Shown: positions 8,817-17,284, counted from the stretch's first letter. The stretch is 55,954 nucleotides of DNA from an uncultured Erysipelotrichaceae bacterium (GCA_902797795.1 CADBUF010000070.1:1-55954), one strand, 5' to 3'. The notes: generated from the letters alone by a model not told the origin. A program made the numbers and translations.

Positions 8817-10100
8817 ATGAAAAATTTTGTACTAATTTCACCAAACTTCCCAGAAACATATTGGCAATTCGCTAGAGCTCTTCGAAATGTCGGTTTTAGG
8901 GTCCTCGGAATTGGGGATGCTTCATATGGGGAACTCAAACAAGAACTCAAAGATTCCCTTCATGAATATTATAGAGTTAATAATCTCGATAATTTCGATG
9001 AAGAGAAAGAGGCTGTAGGTTATTTTGAAAGAAAATATGGCCATATCGATTTTTTAGAAAGCAATAATGAATATTGGCTAAGAAAAGACTCAATTTTAAG
9101 AGATCTATTTTCAATTGATACCGGTTTAAAATCATTCGAATTAGACCAATATCAAAGGAAAAGTTTGATGAAAGAGAGTTTCAAAAAAGCTGGTGTTAAA
9201 GTTGCACCTTATATCCTTGTAAATGATTTAGAAAGCTTAAAAAAGTTTGCTGAAGAAAATGGCTTCCCTCTCTTTGTTAAACCTGATATTGGGGTCGGCG
9301 CTGAAGAAAGCTTTAAATTATCAAATATGCAAGAATTAGAGGATTTTTTCGCAAAAAAACACGAAAATTGTCAATATATATGCGAAAGATTTGTCTCTGG
9401 AGATATCGTCACTTTTGATGGTATAGCAGATATTAATAGCGAGGTAGTTTTCTTTGCGTCATTAGAATGCCCACCATCGATTAGCGATATCCTTCATGAA
9501 GGTAGTGAAATGTTCTATTATTCAAATCCTTTCATTAGCAAAGAGTTTGAAGAAATAGGAAGAAAAACAGTAAAATCATTTGGACTTAAAAATAGATGTT
9601 TCCATATTGAATTTTTCCGAGTTACTAAAGCAATACAGGGTTTTGCAAATGTTGGAGATATCGTTGGATTAGAGGTTAATATTAGAACTCCTGGTGGTTA
9701 CACACCTGATATGCATAATTTTGCAAATTCTGTAAACATGTATCAAATATATGCAAACACTGTTGCTGATTTCAATCCTCGTCCTATTTGTGATCCTAAA
9801 TTCTATTGTGCTACTGCTTCTAGAAGAGATGGTGTTCAATATTTTTATTCAGATGAAGATGTTTTAAGAACATACGAAAAAGAAATTTGTGGCTCTGGAA
9901 GATATCCAAAAGTACTCGCGGGTGTTATGGGTGACAAATTTTTTATGGCGAAATTTACAAATTTAAAAGAGTTAGAAGTATTTAAAGAATATGTGAATAG
10001 AAGAAATATGCCTTCCGAACATAAAGCAAGTGGTTCTATGTTCAACAAAGAAGGAAATTCTAATGACAATATTTGTGATACTCATATTGATGGAGCGTAA
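8817..10100 (+). CDS. ATP-grasp carboxylate ligase, carbamoyl-phosphate-synthase-like fold
   Basis: A 427-residue ATP-grasp protein: an N-terminal pre-ATP-grasp domain (VLISPNFPETYWQFARAL), then the ATP-grasp domain with the nucleotide-binding Lys segment FPLFVKPDIGVGAEESF and a metal-binding segment LEVNIRTPGGYTPD. ATP-grasp enzymes couple a carboxylate, activated as acyl phosphate, to an amine or thiol; I cannot tell the substrate here. It is the first gene of a plus-strand operon, 2 bases before the GrpB-like gene, and is driven by the TTGCAA/TATAAT promoter. The ribosome-binding site is weak. The C-terminus beyond about residue 330 is not recognised. Confidence 0.82.
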   Translation: MKNFVLISPNFPETYWQFARALRNVGFRVLGIGDASYGELKQELKDSLHEYYRVNNLDNFDEEKEAVGYFERKYGHIDFLESNNEYWLRKDSILRDLFSIDTGLKSFELDQYQRKSLMKESFKKAGVKVAPYILVNDLESLKKFAEENGFPLFVKPDIGVGAEESFKLSNMQELEDFFAKKHENCQYICERFVSGDIVTFDGIADINSEVVFFASLECPPSISDILHEGSEMFYYSNPFISKEFEEIGRKTVKSFGLKNRCFHIEFFRVTKAIQGFANVGDIVGLEVNIRTPGGYTPDMHNFANSVNMYQIYANTVADFNPRPICDPKFYCATASRRDGVQYFYSDEDVLRTYEKEICGSGRYPKVLAGVMGDKFFMAKFTNLKELEVFKEYVNRRNMPSEHKASGSMFNKEGNSNDNICDTHIDGA

Positions 10101-10102
10101 TA

Positions 10103-10609
10103 ATGTCCTACCTAGAATATAAACCAGCAATATGGGACAAGATTTTTGTTAATGAAAAGGCAAACCTTCATTTTCATTTGCCCCAATATAAATTTAATGT
10201 TGAACATATTGGAGCAACATCAGTTCCTAATTGTCGCTCCTTTAGAAACGTTGATATTATGATTTCTTTGCACGACTTCAAAGACATTCATACGGTAGCG
10301 TTATTATTAGCAACCAAGGAATATAAAATCATCAAAGAAAGATCAACTCCTGACTGCATGGTTTTAGCAAAAACTCATAAATATCAAAAGGTTGGAGTAA
10401 CAATAAGAATTGTTCAATACGCTGGAAGATGGTTTAATCGTTGTCATGCTTTCTTAACTTTGTTAAGAGAAAGTTATGATCGCGTTATAAAATATAACAA
10501 TTTCAGGGAAGAACTATTTGTCAAAGTTAATGGTAATATAGCTCAATACAACCAAATTAAAGGTAACTACATCAATTCAATTATTGATGACAATTTTAAA
10601 TTCGAATAA
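10103..10609 (+). CDS. GrpB-like (UPF0157) nucleotidyltransferase-fold protein
   Basis: A 168-residue protein matching the GrpB/UPF0157 family, which has a minimal nucleotidyltransferase fold. The diagnostic stretch is VEHIGATSVPNCRS followed by VDIMISL; relatives read roughly EHIGSTSVPGL...DI. Members have unproven substrates. The gene is sandwiched between two ATP-grasp genes with 2-base and 1-base spacing, so all three are probably translated from one message and may act in one pathway. Confidence 0.75.
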   Translation: MSYLEYKPAIWDKIFVNEKANLHFHLPQYKFNVEHIGATSVPNCRSFRNVDIMISLHDFKDIHTVALLLATKEYKIIKERSTPDCMVLAKTHKYQKVGVTIRIVQYAGRWFNRCHAFLTLLRESYDRVIKYNNFREELFVKVNGNIAQYNQIKGNYINSIIDDNFKFE

Positions 10610-10610
10610 G

Positions 10611-11495
10611 ATGCACGGAATAATAATCACAAATCAAGAATTAGGACATAATGTCTATAAATTAAAAAGATTAACCGAGGAAGGAAAGAAACTCGGTATT
10701 TCTTTGTCACATTATGTTAATGATGGAACATTGGCGATTATTGAAAATGGTAATACTATTATTAATCTTCCTAAATGTGACTTCATCATCTATTTAGATA
10801 AAGACATATATCTAGCTAGAATACTTGAAAAAGCAGGTCACCGTTTATTCAACAAAGCAGATTTTATCAAAATATGTGATGACAAGATGCTTACTAACAT
10901 TATGTGTGCTAATGCGAACATAAGAATGCCGAAGACAATCGCGGGACCACTATTCTATTCTCAAGAATTAAAAGAAGAGAATATGGAATTCTTAAAAACT
11001 GTAGGAACGAAATTAGGATTCCCATTAGTGTTTAAGAAGGTATATGGTTCATTAGGTACAGGTGTATTTTTAGTCAATAACGCGAAAGAACTTGCTTCTT
11101 TATATACTAAATATTGTCGTGAACCACTCCAATTTCAAGAATATATTTCTTCTAGTTATGGCAGGTCTATAAGAGTGTTAGTAATTGATGGAAAAATCGT
11201 TGGAGCCTTCCAAAGATTTAACGAAAATGATTTTAGAAGTAATTTCGGTCAAACTGCATCAAGCAAAGAATTTAATCTAAATGCCAAATTCATAAAAGAG
11301 ACAAACAACATTATTGATTTGTTTAATATCGAATACGCTGGAATCGACTTCTTATTTGGAGAAGACGACGAACCAGTATTATGTGAAATAAATTCTAACG
11401 CCTTCTTTGAAGAATTTGAAAAAATCACTAAAATAAACGTTGCTAAACTATTTATGGAAATGGTTGAAAGAAAAATTAATAATGAACAAAAATAA
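10611..11495 (+). CDS. RimK-like ATP-grasp ligase
   Basis: A 294-residue ATP-grasp protein resembling RimK-type ligases, which add amino acids or similar amines to carboxylates. Visible features: an N-terminal Rossmann-like part (GIIITNQELGHNVYKL), a lid and nucleotide site GFPLVFKKVYGSLGTGVFLV, and a metal-binding end LCEINSNAFFEEFE. The frame opens at 10584, but ATG at 10611, one base after the GrpB-like stop, fits the family N-terminus better; neither has a strong ribosome-binding site. Substrate unknown. Lysine-biosynthesis LysX, ribosomal S6 modification and a peptide natural product are all possible. Confidence 0.8.
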   Translation: MHGIIITNQELGHNVYKLKRLTEEGKKLGISLSHYVNDGTLAIIENGNTIINLPKCDFIIYLDKDIYLARILEKAGHRLFNKADFIKICDDKMLTNIMCANANIRMPKTIAGPLFYSQELKEENMEFLKTVGTKLGFPLVFKKVYGSLGTGVFLVNNAKELASLYTKYCREPLQFQEYISSSYGRSIRVLVIDGKIVGAFQRFNENDFRSNFGQTASSKEFNLNAKFIKETNNIIDLFNIEYAGIDFLFGEDDEPVLCEINSNAFFEEFEKITKINVAKLFMEMVERKINNEQK

Positions 11496-12405
11496 AAAAC
11501 GTTTTGAACACAGATCGAAAGATTATACAAATATTAGAGAGTATCCAGTTAATAAAAACTCAGAACTTTTAGAATTTCTTTTAGAAACATTGAAAGGCCA
11601 GTCTCGTAATTCGATTAAATCTCTTTTAACTAATCATCGCGTTTCAGTTGATGGAGCGCCTATATCTCAATATAACTTTAAATTGGTTAAAGGCGACACT
11701 GTTATAATCTCTAAAACACCTATTCATAAAAAGACACGTAGCAATCTACCAATTATCTTTGAAAACGAAGAAATGATTGTTATCAATAAACCATCAGGGC
11801 TCTTATCTATAGCTAGCGATAAAGAAAAAGGTTCAACCGCTTATCGTATGTTAACCGATTACGTTCAACAAAAGGACAAACATAATAGAATCTTTGTTGT
11901 TCACAGATTAGACGAAGACACCTCAGGAGTCTTAATGGCGGCTAAAAACCCAAAATTGCAGAAAGCCTTACAAGATAATTGGAATGATTTGGTTAAATCA
12001 CGTGGCTATTATGCGATTGTCGAAGGAAACTTAAAAGAGAAAAGTGGCACTATCAAATCATATCTAAAGAAGAATAGTCAGAATATGATGTATTCCTCAA
12101 AAAAAGAGGGAGATGGTCAATTCTCAATTACTCATTACAAAGTAATAATGGAGTCCGATAAATATTCACTACTAGATGTTCATATTGATTCAGGAAGAAA
12201 GAACCAAATCCGTGTTCACTTAGGAGATTTAGGACATCACGTTATTGGCGATGATAAATATGGAAATCCATCAAATCCAATTGGAAGGCTTGGACTACAT
12301 GCTTATGAATTAAAACTTATTCATCCTTTTACAAATAAAGAATTAAAATTCACAGCCCCAACCCCAAAAGAATTTAAGACTTTATTCCCAAACTTTAACA
12401 AATAA
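11482..12405 (+). CDS. RluA-family 23S rRNA or tRNA pseudouridine synthase
   Basis: A 307-residue enzyme that isomerises uridine to pseudouridine. There is an N-terminal S4 RNA-binding domain (about residues 25-75), then the RluA catalytic domain with HRLDEDTSG (catalytic Asp144) and GRKNQIRVHL. The frame opens at 11440, inside the previous gene; ATG at 11482 is preferred because the S4 domain then starts at a normal distance. It overlaps the RimK-like gene by 14 bases and closes the operon, ahead of a clear terminator. RluD-type Bacillus homologues (YlyB, YjbO, YhcT) are the closest type; the exact target base cannot be told. Confidence 0.9.
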   Translation: MNKNKKRFEHRSKDYTNIREYPVNKNSELLEFLLETLKGQSRNSIKSLLTNHRVSVDGAPISQYNFKLVKGDTVIISKTPIHKKTRSNLPIIFENEEMIVINKPSGLLSIASDKEKGSTAYRMLTDYVQQKDKHNRIFVVHRLDEDTSGVLMAAKNPKLQKALQDNWNDLVKSRGYYAIVEGNLKEKSGTIKSYLKKNSQNMMYSSKKEGDGQFSITHYKVIMESDKYSLLDVHIDSGRKNQIRVHLGDLGHHVIGDDKYGNPSNPIGRLGLHAYELKLIHPFTNKELKFTAPTPKEFKTLFPNFNK

Positions 12406-12424
12406 TACCCTTAGGGTATTTTTG
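12404..12424 (+). terminator. Terminator of the ATP-grasp operon
   Basis: A perfect 7-bp stem AATACCC/GGGTATT with a TTA loop, followed by a T-rich run. It overlaps the stop codon of the pseudouridine synthase. Confidence 0.85.
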
Positions 12425-12504
12425 TTTATTTTTTACTATCTAGATATACTTATTGCTTTTCAAAAATATTTATATTTTTCATTCAAATAAAAACATTAGA
12501 TTAG

Positions 12505-12510
12505 TATAAT
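12505..12510 (+). promoter_or_regulatory. -10 box of the DUF1538 operon, nearly leaderless
   Basis: TATAAT ends 9 bases before the ATG at 12520. A start point about 7 bases after the box would leave a leader of only two or three bases and no room for a ribosome-binding site. The best -35 candidate is TTCAAA at 12482 (17-bp spacing). Confidence 0.55.
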
Positions 12511-12519
12511 TGAGATACT

Positions 12520-14115
12520 ATGAAGAATAAGTATTTAAAGTCATTTTTAAATAGCGCGATATCAATCATTCCAATTCTAGCGATTGTTTATTCGCTTTCT
12601 TTTATTCTTCAAGCAAATAAAATGCAAGGTCTTACCAATACCGAATATGTTATGTTAGCCTTCGGTGGCTTTGGAATGATTGTTGGTTTATCTTTCTTCC
12701 AAATCGGTTGTCAAAACAGTTTGATCACTATTGGCGAATATATGGGCGCCTCTTTATCAAAGCAGAAGAAATTGATTATTGTTATCATCTTTTCTTTCCT
12801 TCTTGGAGCGCTTGTTACTTGTGCCGAACCAAGCATTTTAATCATGTCTAAGCAGATATCCCCGGACAACAATATTGACTTTGTTTTTGTTTTCTCAATT
12901 GCCGCTGGTGTTGGGATATTTGTTGTCGTAGGAATTATCAGAATAGTTATCAAAAAATCATTAAATATTTGGTTTTTGTCGTTTTATTTGATAGTTTTTA
13001 TGCTTATTTGCATATTACAAGTTAATCCACAAAACCATCCATATTTACCATTTGTTTTTGACGCAGGGGGTGTGACTACTGGTAGTGCCACTGTTCCATT
13101 TATTCTTGCTTTAGGAGCAGGAGTAGCTATGACTCGTGGTGGTAGAAAAAGTAGCGATGGTTCGTTTGGTTTAGTTGGTCTAGCCTCAATTGGTCCAATC
13201 ATCACCATGATAATCAATATTCTTGTTCGTCCTGAAGGATTACCTGTCTATTCTGTTGGTGTGGTTGAACAAACTGTTACCGATGGAATTGATTGGGTAT
13301 ATTTTGAAAACAAGATTTTGAATTCACTTCTTCCTAGCGGGAACTCTTTCGGTTCAATTATTGAAGTCTTATTAGCTTTAGCGCCAATTCTAATCATCTT
13401 CTTTGCGTATGAACTGATTTACATAAAGCTTTCTGTTAAAAAAGTTCTTCATCTACTTATTGGGATTATCATTACCTTCTTTGGATTAACTGTGTTTTTA
13501 ACCGCGGTTGGATCGGCAATGAGTCCAATTGGTTTGAAGCTTGGTTTATATATTGCTGGATTACAAGATTGGATACTCATCTTATTAGGATTTGGAATCG
13601 GGTGTGTCACCATTTTATGCGAACCTGCGGTACATGTTTTAACCACCCAAATAGAAGCTGTTAGTAATGGGGAACTTAAAAAACGCACTGTATTAATAGC
13701 TTTATCTATCGGTGTTGGTCTAGCGATATGTTTATCGGTCATTAGAGTCTTATATCAAGTTCCAATAATGTATTTCATTATTCCTGGATATTTATTATCT
13801 CTTTTACTAATGTTCTGTGTTCCAGAATTATACACTGCTGTAGCTTTTGACTCTGGTGGTACCGCAAGCGGACCAATGGCGGTCTCCTTTGTTTTCCCAC
13901 TAGTAATTGGTATTTATAGTATTCGATATAACGTCACAGCCTCTACTGAATTCTATTCATACGCCTTTGGCGTTGTCGCTTTAGTCGCATTAATGCCAAT
14001 TTTAGCAATACAGATTTTAGGTACTACAAGTTCGATTAAGAATCTTTACTACATGCATGCCATCAGAAATCAAGTCTCTGACGCTCGTAATAATGAAATT
14101 ATTCATTTTAATTAA
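12520..14115 (+). CDS. DUF1538 polytopic membrane protein (putative transporter)
   Basis: A 531-residue integral membrane protein with about 12-14 hydrophobic segments, matching the DUF1538 family. It has an internal duplication visible in two motif pairs: VTCAEPSILIMSKQI (residues 99-113) with VTILCEPAVHVLTTQI (363-378), and DAGGVTTGSATVPF (from 181) with DSGGTASGPMAVSF (from 444). Both pairs are about 264 residues apart. Repeated halves with a conserved EP and a DxGG motif suggest a transporter or channel; the substrate is unknown. Two PII-like genes follow directly, the usual arrangement for a membrane protein gated by a PII sensor (compare AmtB-GlnK and SbtA-SbtB). No ribosome-binding site is visible. 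Confidence 0.85.
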   Translation: MKNKYLKSFLNSAISIIPILAIVYSLSFILQANKMQGLTNTEYVMLAFGGFGMIVGLSFFQIGCQNSLITIGEYMGASLSKQKKLIIVIIFSFLLGALVTCAEPSILIMSKQISPDNNIDFVFVFSIAAGVGIFVVVGIIRIVIKKSLNIWFLSFYLIVFMLICILQVNPQNHPYLPFVFDAGGVTTGSATVPFILALGAGVAMTRGGRKSSDGSFGLVGLASIGPIITMIINILVRPEGLPVYSVGVVEQTVTDGIDWVYFENKILNSLLPSGNSFGSIIEVLLALAPILIIFFAYELIYIKLSVKKVLHLLIGIIITFFGLTVFLTAVGSAMSPIGLKLGLYIAGLQDWILILLGFGIGCVTILCEPAVHVLTTQIEAVSNGELKKRTVLIALSIGVGLAICLSVIRVLYQVPIMYFIIPGYLLSLLLMFCVPELYTAVAFDSGGTASGPMAVSFVFPLVIGIYSIRYNVTASTEFYSYAFGVVALVALMPILAIQILGTTSSIKNLYYMHAIRNQVSDARNNEIIHFN

Positions 14116-14136
14116 GGAGTAGATAATACGTAGTTT

Positions 14137-14559
14137 ATGGAAGAAAAGAAAAAGAAAGTTGATAAGAAAAAGCCCTCTCCAAAAAAGGTTAATAAAGAAC
14201 CTCGTTTTGAAGAGCGACTAGACATCAAAAAACTTCTTTTATATACGATTATAGTGCCTAGAGGACAATCTGATAACATTGCTAGATTATTAAAAACAAA
14301 TAAGAGTAGCGCTCAATTCTTCCAAATCGGAGAAGGTACTGCTAGTAGTAGAATTAGAGAAATATTAGATATTGATGACACTGACAAAGATATTATTTAC
14401 ACAATAGTTAGCGAAGAAGCCGCTAAGGAAATCAAAAAAGAATTAGATGTCTTCTTCTTGGTTAATAAGAAAAATCGCGGAATTGCTTACACCATCCCAT
14501 TAACGACATTAATGGGAGTCAAAATGTATAAATTCTTTACTCAAACTGTAAGGGGGTAA
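14137..14559 (+). CDS. PII-like signalling protein with a Lys-rich N-terminal tail
   Basis: A 140-residue protein. The first 25 or so residues are highly charged (KKKKVDKKKPSPKKVNKE). The rest, from KKLLLYTIIVPRGQSDNIARLL, resembles a PII ferredoxin-like fold: beta strand, helix, then GEGTASSRIREIL in the T-loop area, ending in the GVKMY motif. The classical uridylylated T-loop Tyr segment is not apparent, so nucleotide-dependent gating rather than the GlnB/GlnD cascade is more likely. An AAGGAG sits 17 bases before the ATG, too far for a normal ribosome-binding site; an in-frame TAG at 14131 excludes an earlier start. It lies 5 bases before the second PII-like gene. Confidence 0.72.
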   Translation: MEEKKKKVDKKKPSPKKVNKEPRFEERLDIKKLLLYTIIVPRGQSDNIARLLKTNKSSAQFFQIGEGTASSRIREILDIDDTDKDIIYTIVSEEAAKEIKKELDVFFLVNKKNRGIAYTIPLTTLMGVKMYKFFTQTVRG

Positions 14560-14563
14560 TTTT

Positions 14564-14884
14564 ATGGCAGACAAAAATAATCATGAATTAATTGTTGTGA
14601 TCGTCAATGATGGTCACTCTGACCAAGTGATGGACGCTGCAAAAGAAGCAGGAGCAAAAGGTGGAACAATTCTTCACGCTCGTGGAAGTGGGACAAAAGA
14701 TATTGAGAAAAAATATAACATTATGATTACTCCTAGAAAAGAAATGCTCTATATTTTAGTGAACAGCAAAATACGTGATGCAGTTATTACTGCTATCAAT
14801 AATAAATGCGGATTAGAGACTCCTGGACAAGGAATTATATTCTCTTTACCAGTCAATAATGTTTCTGGTCTTAAACTTGAATAG
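14564..14884 (+). CDS. PII-family regulator, second copy
   Basis: A 106-residue PII-type protein: ELIVVIVNDGHSDQVMDAAKEAGAKGGTILHARG is the typical beta-alpha-beta start with a Gly-rich T-loop base, followed by KEMLYILVNSKIRDAVITAI and the terminal IIFSLPVNNVSGL. PII trimers sense ATP, ADP, 2-oxoglutarate or cyclic nucleotides and bind membrane transporters. Its place directly behind the DUF1538 gene suggests that protein is its partner. It differs enough from the preceding gene that a heterotrimer or opposing sensors are possible. GGGGG-type ribosome-binding site just before the ATG. Confidence 0.82.
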   Translation: MADKNNHELIVVIVNDGHSDQVMDAAKEAGAKGGTILHARGSGTKDIEKKYNIMITPRKEMLYILVNSKIRDAVITAINNKCGLETPGQGIIFSLPVNNVSGLKLE

Positions 14885-14917
14885 AAGGTTAGATATTTAA
14901 CAAATTTTAAAAATGAA

Positions 14918-14923
14918 TATAAT
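14918..14923 (+). promoter_or_regulatory. -10 box of the DUF2188 gene
   Basis: TATAAT about 32 bases before the ATG. A weak -35 (TTTAAC, 14896) lies 16 bases upstream. A good GAGGGGA ribosome-binding site follows. Confidence 0.5.
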
Positions 14924-14954
14924 ATCTATATAAATAATTAGAGGGGAAATTATT

Positions 14955-15326
14955 ATGCCAGTTAAAAAAGCAAAGCCAGCAGGAAAGAAACCTGCAGTGA
15001 AAAAAGCAGTCCCAAGCAAGGCCCCAGCAAAGAAAGCTGCGCCTGCTAGTAAGCCTGCTACAAAAGCTAATCCAGCAAAGAAAGCTGCTCCAGCTAAAAA
15101 ACCAGCGAAGAAAGAAGAAGTTGGCTACAGAACTTATCACCTCGTTAAGAGAAGTGATGGCAAATGGGAAGTCAAATTTGCTGGTGGACAAAAGGCAATC
15201 AAATTGTTTGATACCCAAAAGGAAGCTTTGGAATATTCTAAAAAGATGGCCGCTAATCAAGATGGCTCAGTCTTAATTCACAATTCCAAAGGTTCTAATA
15301 AAGGTCGTATCCAAAAGAAAAGATAA
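14955..15326 (+). CDS. DUF2188 protein with a histone-H1-like Lys/Ala/Pro tail
   Basis: A 123-residue basic protein. About residues 1-54 are almost only Lys, Ala and Pro in irregular PAKKA/KPA units, like the tails of histone H1 and of bacterial H1-like nucleoid proteins. From EVGYRTYHLVKRSDGKWEV the rest matches DUF2188, a small beta-rich domain of unknown role, ending in another basic stretch (GSNKGRIQKKR). It has its own promoter, a strong ribosome-binding site and a strong terminator, so it is probably well expressed. Nucleic-acid binding is inference from composition. Confidence 0.85.
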   Translation: MPVKKAKPAGKKPAVKKAVPSKAPAKKAAPASKPATKANPAKKAAPAKKPAKKEEVGYRTYHLVKRSDGKWEVKFAGGQKAIKLFDTQKEALEYSKKMAANQDGSVLIHNSKGSNKGRIQKKR

Positions 15327-15336
15327 CTAAAAAAAT

Positions 15337-15361
15337 AGCGATGGAAATCAAATCCATCGCT
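15337..15361. terminator. Bidirectional terminator between DUF2188 and typA
   Basis: A perfect 9-bp stem AGCGATGGA/TCCATCGCT with a 7-nt loop. T-rich runs follow on both strands, between convergent genes. Confidence 0.88.
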
Positions 15362-15382
15362 TTTCTTTCGCTTTAATAATAA

Positions 15383-17215
15383 TTATTCTGCTTCTTGCGC
15401 TCTTTTTACATGAGCTTCATATTTTTTTCTTTCAGCAGTATTTAATATCTTTTTACGCATTCTGTAGGTTGTAGGCGTGATTTCTACTAATTCATCAGAA
15501 TTAATATAATCTAAACATGCCTCCAAAGATAACTTTCGAGGTGATTTAAGTACAACTGTATTGTCTTTATTAGAACTTCTAACATTCGTTAAGTTTTTCT
15601 TTTGTGTAACATTAACCGCCAAATCAAAGTCGTAGCGGTGTTCTCCTACTATCATTCCTTCATATACTTCAGTTCCTGGAAGAATAAACATTGTTCCTCT
15701 TTCTTCAGTATGTTCAATAGCGTAAGGAGTCGCTTGTCCTGCTTCAACGGAAACAAGAACGCCAATATTTCTTTCTCCAATACCAGAGGTAGTAATTGGA
15801 CGATATTCTTTATAGGTGTGAGATAAAATTCCATAACCTTTTGTTAAAGTCATGAAATGTGTCATATAGCCGAGCAATCCACGGCTTGGAATAACATAGT
15901 TAAGAATTGTGACTGTCTCTTTAGGATCCATATTAACAAGCTCTCCACCACGTTCACCAATAGTAGTCATGATATCTCCAACATATTCATTTGGAACATC
16001 AATTAATAAATCTTCATATGGTTCACATTTTTGACCATTAATTTCTTTAATAATAACTTGAGGTTTACTAACTTCTAATTCAAAACCTTCTCTTCTCATG
16101 TTTTCAATCAAAATTGAAAGATGCAATTCACCTCTGCCGGAAACAATCCAACTTTCAGTATTAACAATTCTTTCAACACGTAAAGCAACATCTTTCTGTG
16201 TTTCTCTAAATAAACGTTCTTCTATTTTTCTTGCGGTAAGAAGTTTCCCGTCCCTTCCACTTAAAGGAGATGAATTGGTACCGAAAGTCATTTGCAAGGT
16301 TGGTTCATCTAAACGAATTAAAGGAAGTGGATCAACGTGTCCAACTTGACAAATTGTTTCACCAACGTTAATATCCGCTAATCCGGCAACCGCGACAATA
16401 TCACCAGCATGAGCTTCATCAATTTCTAATCTTTTGAGACCTTGGAAACCAAATAATTTAAGAACTCTAAAATTATTAGTTTCACCATTTAAGCGCGATA
16501 CCGTCACGTTATCGTTAACTTTTATCGTGCCTCTTTTAATAGTGCCAATACCAATACGGCCAACAAAATCATTATAATCAAGTAACGCGATTTGAAGTTG
16601 AAGAGGTGAATCTTTATCCATATTTGGAGCAGGAATTTGATCAATGATTGTTTGTAAAACAGCGTCCATTCCACTGACTTGAGTCATAGGATCTGGATCA
16701 TATGATGATGTTCCTTTAAGAGCGCTGGTGTAGACAGTTTTGAAATCTAAAAATTCATCAGGAGCACCTAATTCAATAAATAGATTAAGCACTTCATCAA
16801 GTGTCTTTTCAACATCAATATTCGCTCTATCAATTTTATTGATAACAACGATTGGTTTAACATGAGCTTCAAGAGCTTTCTTTAATACAAATCTAGTTTG
16901 TGGCATTGTTCCTTCAAAGGCATCCACTAAAAGTAAGCAGCCATCCACCATATTCATAATACGCTCCACTTCACCGCCAAAATCAGCGTGACCTGGAGTG
17001 TCTAAAATATTAATTTTTGTGTCGTTATAAATAATAGAGGTGGTCTTAGCTAAAATAGTAATTCCTCTTTCACGTTCAATGTCATTTGAATCCATCGCAC
17101 GATCAGATAATTCTTCATTACTTCTAAATGTGGAGGAAGATTTTAAAAGTTGATCAACAAGAGTAGTTTTTCCGTGGTCAACGTGAGCGATAATTGCAAT
17201 GTTTCTAACTTCCAT
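15383..17215 (-). CDS. typA: Ribosome-associated GTPase TypA/BipA
   Basis: A translational GTPase of 610 residues that acts in ribosome assembly and stress adaptation. G1 AHVDHGKTT, switch II DTPGHADFGGEV and G4 NKIDR are at the N-terminus; EF-G-like domains II, III and V and the BipA-specific C-terminal domain (VTQKKNLTNVRSS) follow. It is full length. The start has an AGGAGG ribosome-binding site (minus strand, about 17221-17227). It is separated from the rsmI block by a terminator. Confidence 0.96.
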   Translation of the reverse strand: MEVRNIAIIAHVDHGKTTLVDQLLKSSSTFRSNEELSDRAMDSNDIERERGITILAKTTSIIYNDTKINILDTPGHADFGGEVERIMNMVDGCLLLVDAFEGTMPQTRFVLKKALEAHVKPIVVINKIDRANIDVEKTLDEVLNLFIELGAPDEFLDFKTVYTSALKGTSSYDPDPMTQVSGMDAVLQTIIDQIPAPNMDKDSPLQLQIALLDYNDFVGRIGIGTIKRGTIKVNDNVTVSRLNGETNNFRVLKLFGFQGLKRLEIDEAHAGDIVAVAGLADINVGETICQVGHVDPLPLIRLDEPTLQMTFGTNSSPLSGRDGKLLTARKIEERLFRETQKDVALRVERIVNTESWIVSGRGELHLSILIENMRREGFELEVSKPQVIIKEINGQKCEPYEDLLIDVPNEYVGDIMTTIGERGGELVNMDPKETVTILNYVIPSRGLLGYMTHFMTLTKGYGILSHTYKEYRPITTSGIGERNIGVLVSVEAGQATPYAIEHTEERGTMFILPGTEVYEGMIVGEHRYDFDLAVNVTQKKNLTNVRSSNKDNTVVLKSPRKLSLEACLDYINSDELVEITPTTYRMRKKILNTAERKKYEAHVKRAQEAE

Positions 17216-17230
17216 ATTTATCCTCCTAAT

Positions 17231-17257
17231 AAAAAATCTTTTCTATTTTAAGAAAAG
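17231..17257 (-). terminator. Terminator after rsmI
   Basis: A 7-bp stem CTTTTCT/AGAAAAG with a 6-nt AT loop, followed on the minus strand by ATTTTTT. It lies between rsmI and typA. Confidence 0.65.
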
Positions 17258-17284
17258 AGGACATATTAATTCAATAAAAACTTT

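Noticed and set aside
8800..8820. Mini-ORF MKKIRI overlapping the ATP-grasp ATG
   Set aside because: Its ATG lies before the expected transcription start of the TTGCAA/TATAAT promoter, so it would not be in the message.
14970..15110. Tandem DNA repeat in the Lys/Ala/Pro region
   Set aside because: Units vary in length and codon use; it is a low-complexity coding segment and not a true DNA repeat.
14907..15260. Minus-strand ORF opposite the DUF2188 gene, rich in Trp, Phe and Cys
   Set aside because: It is the shadow of the Lys/Ala/Pro codons on the other strand and has no ribosome-binding site.
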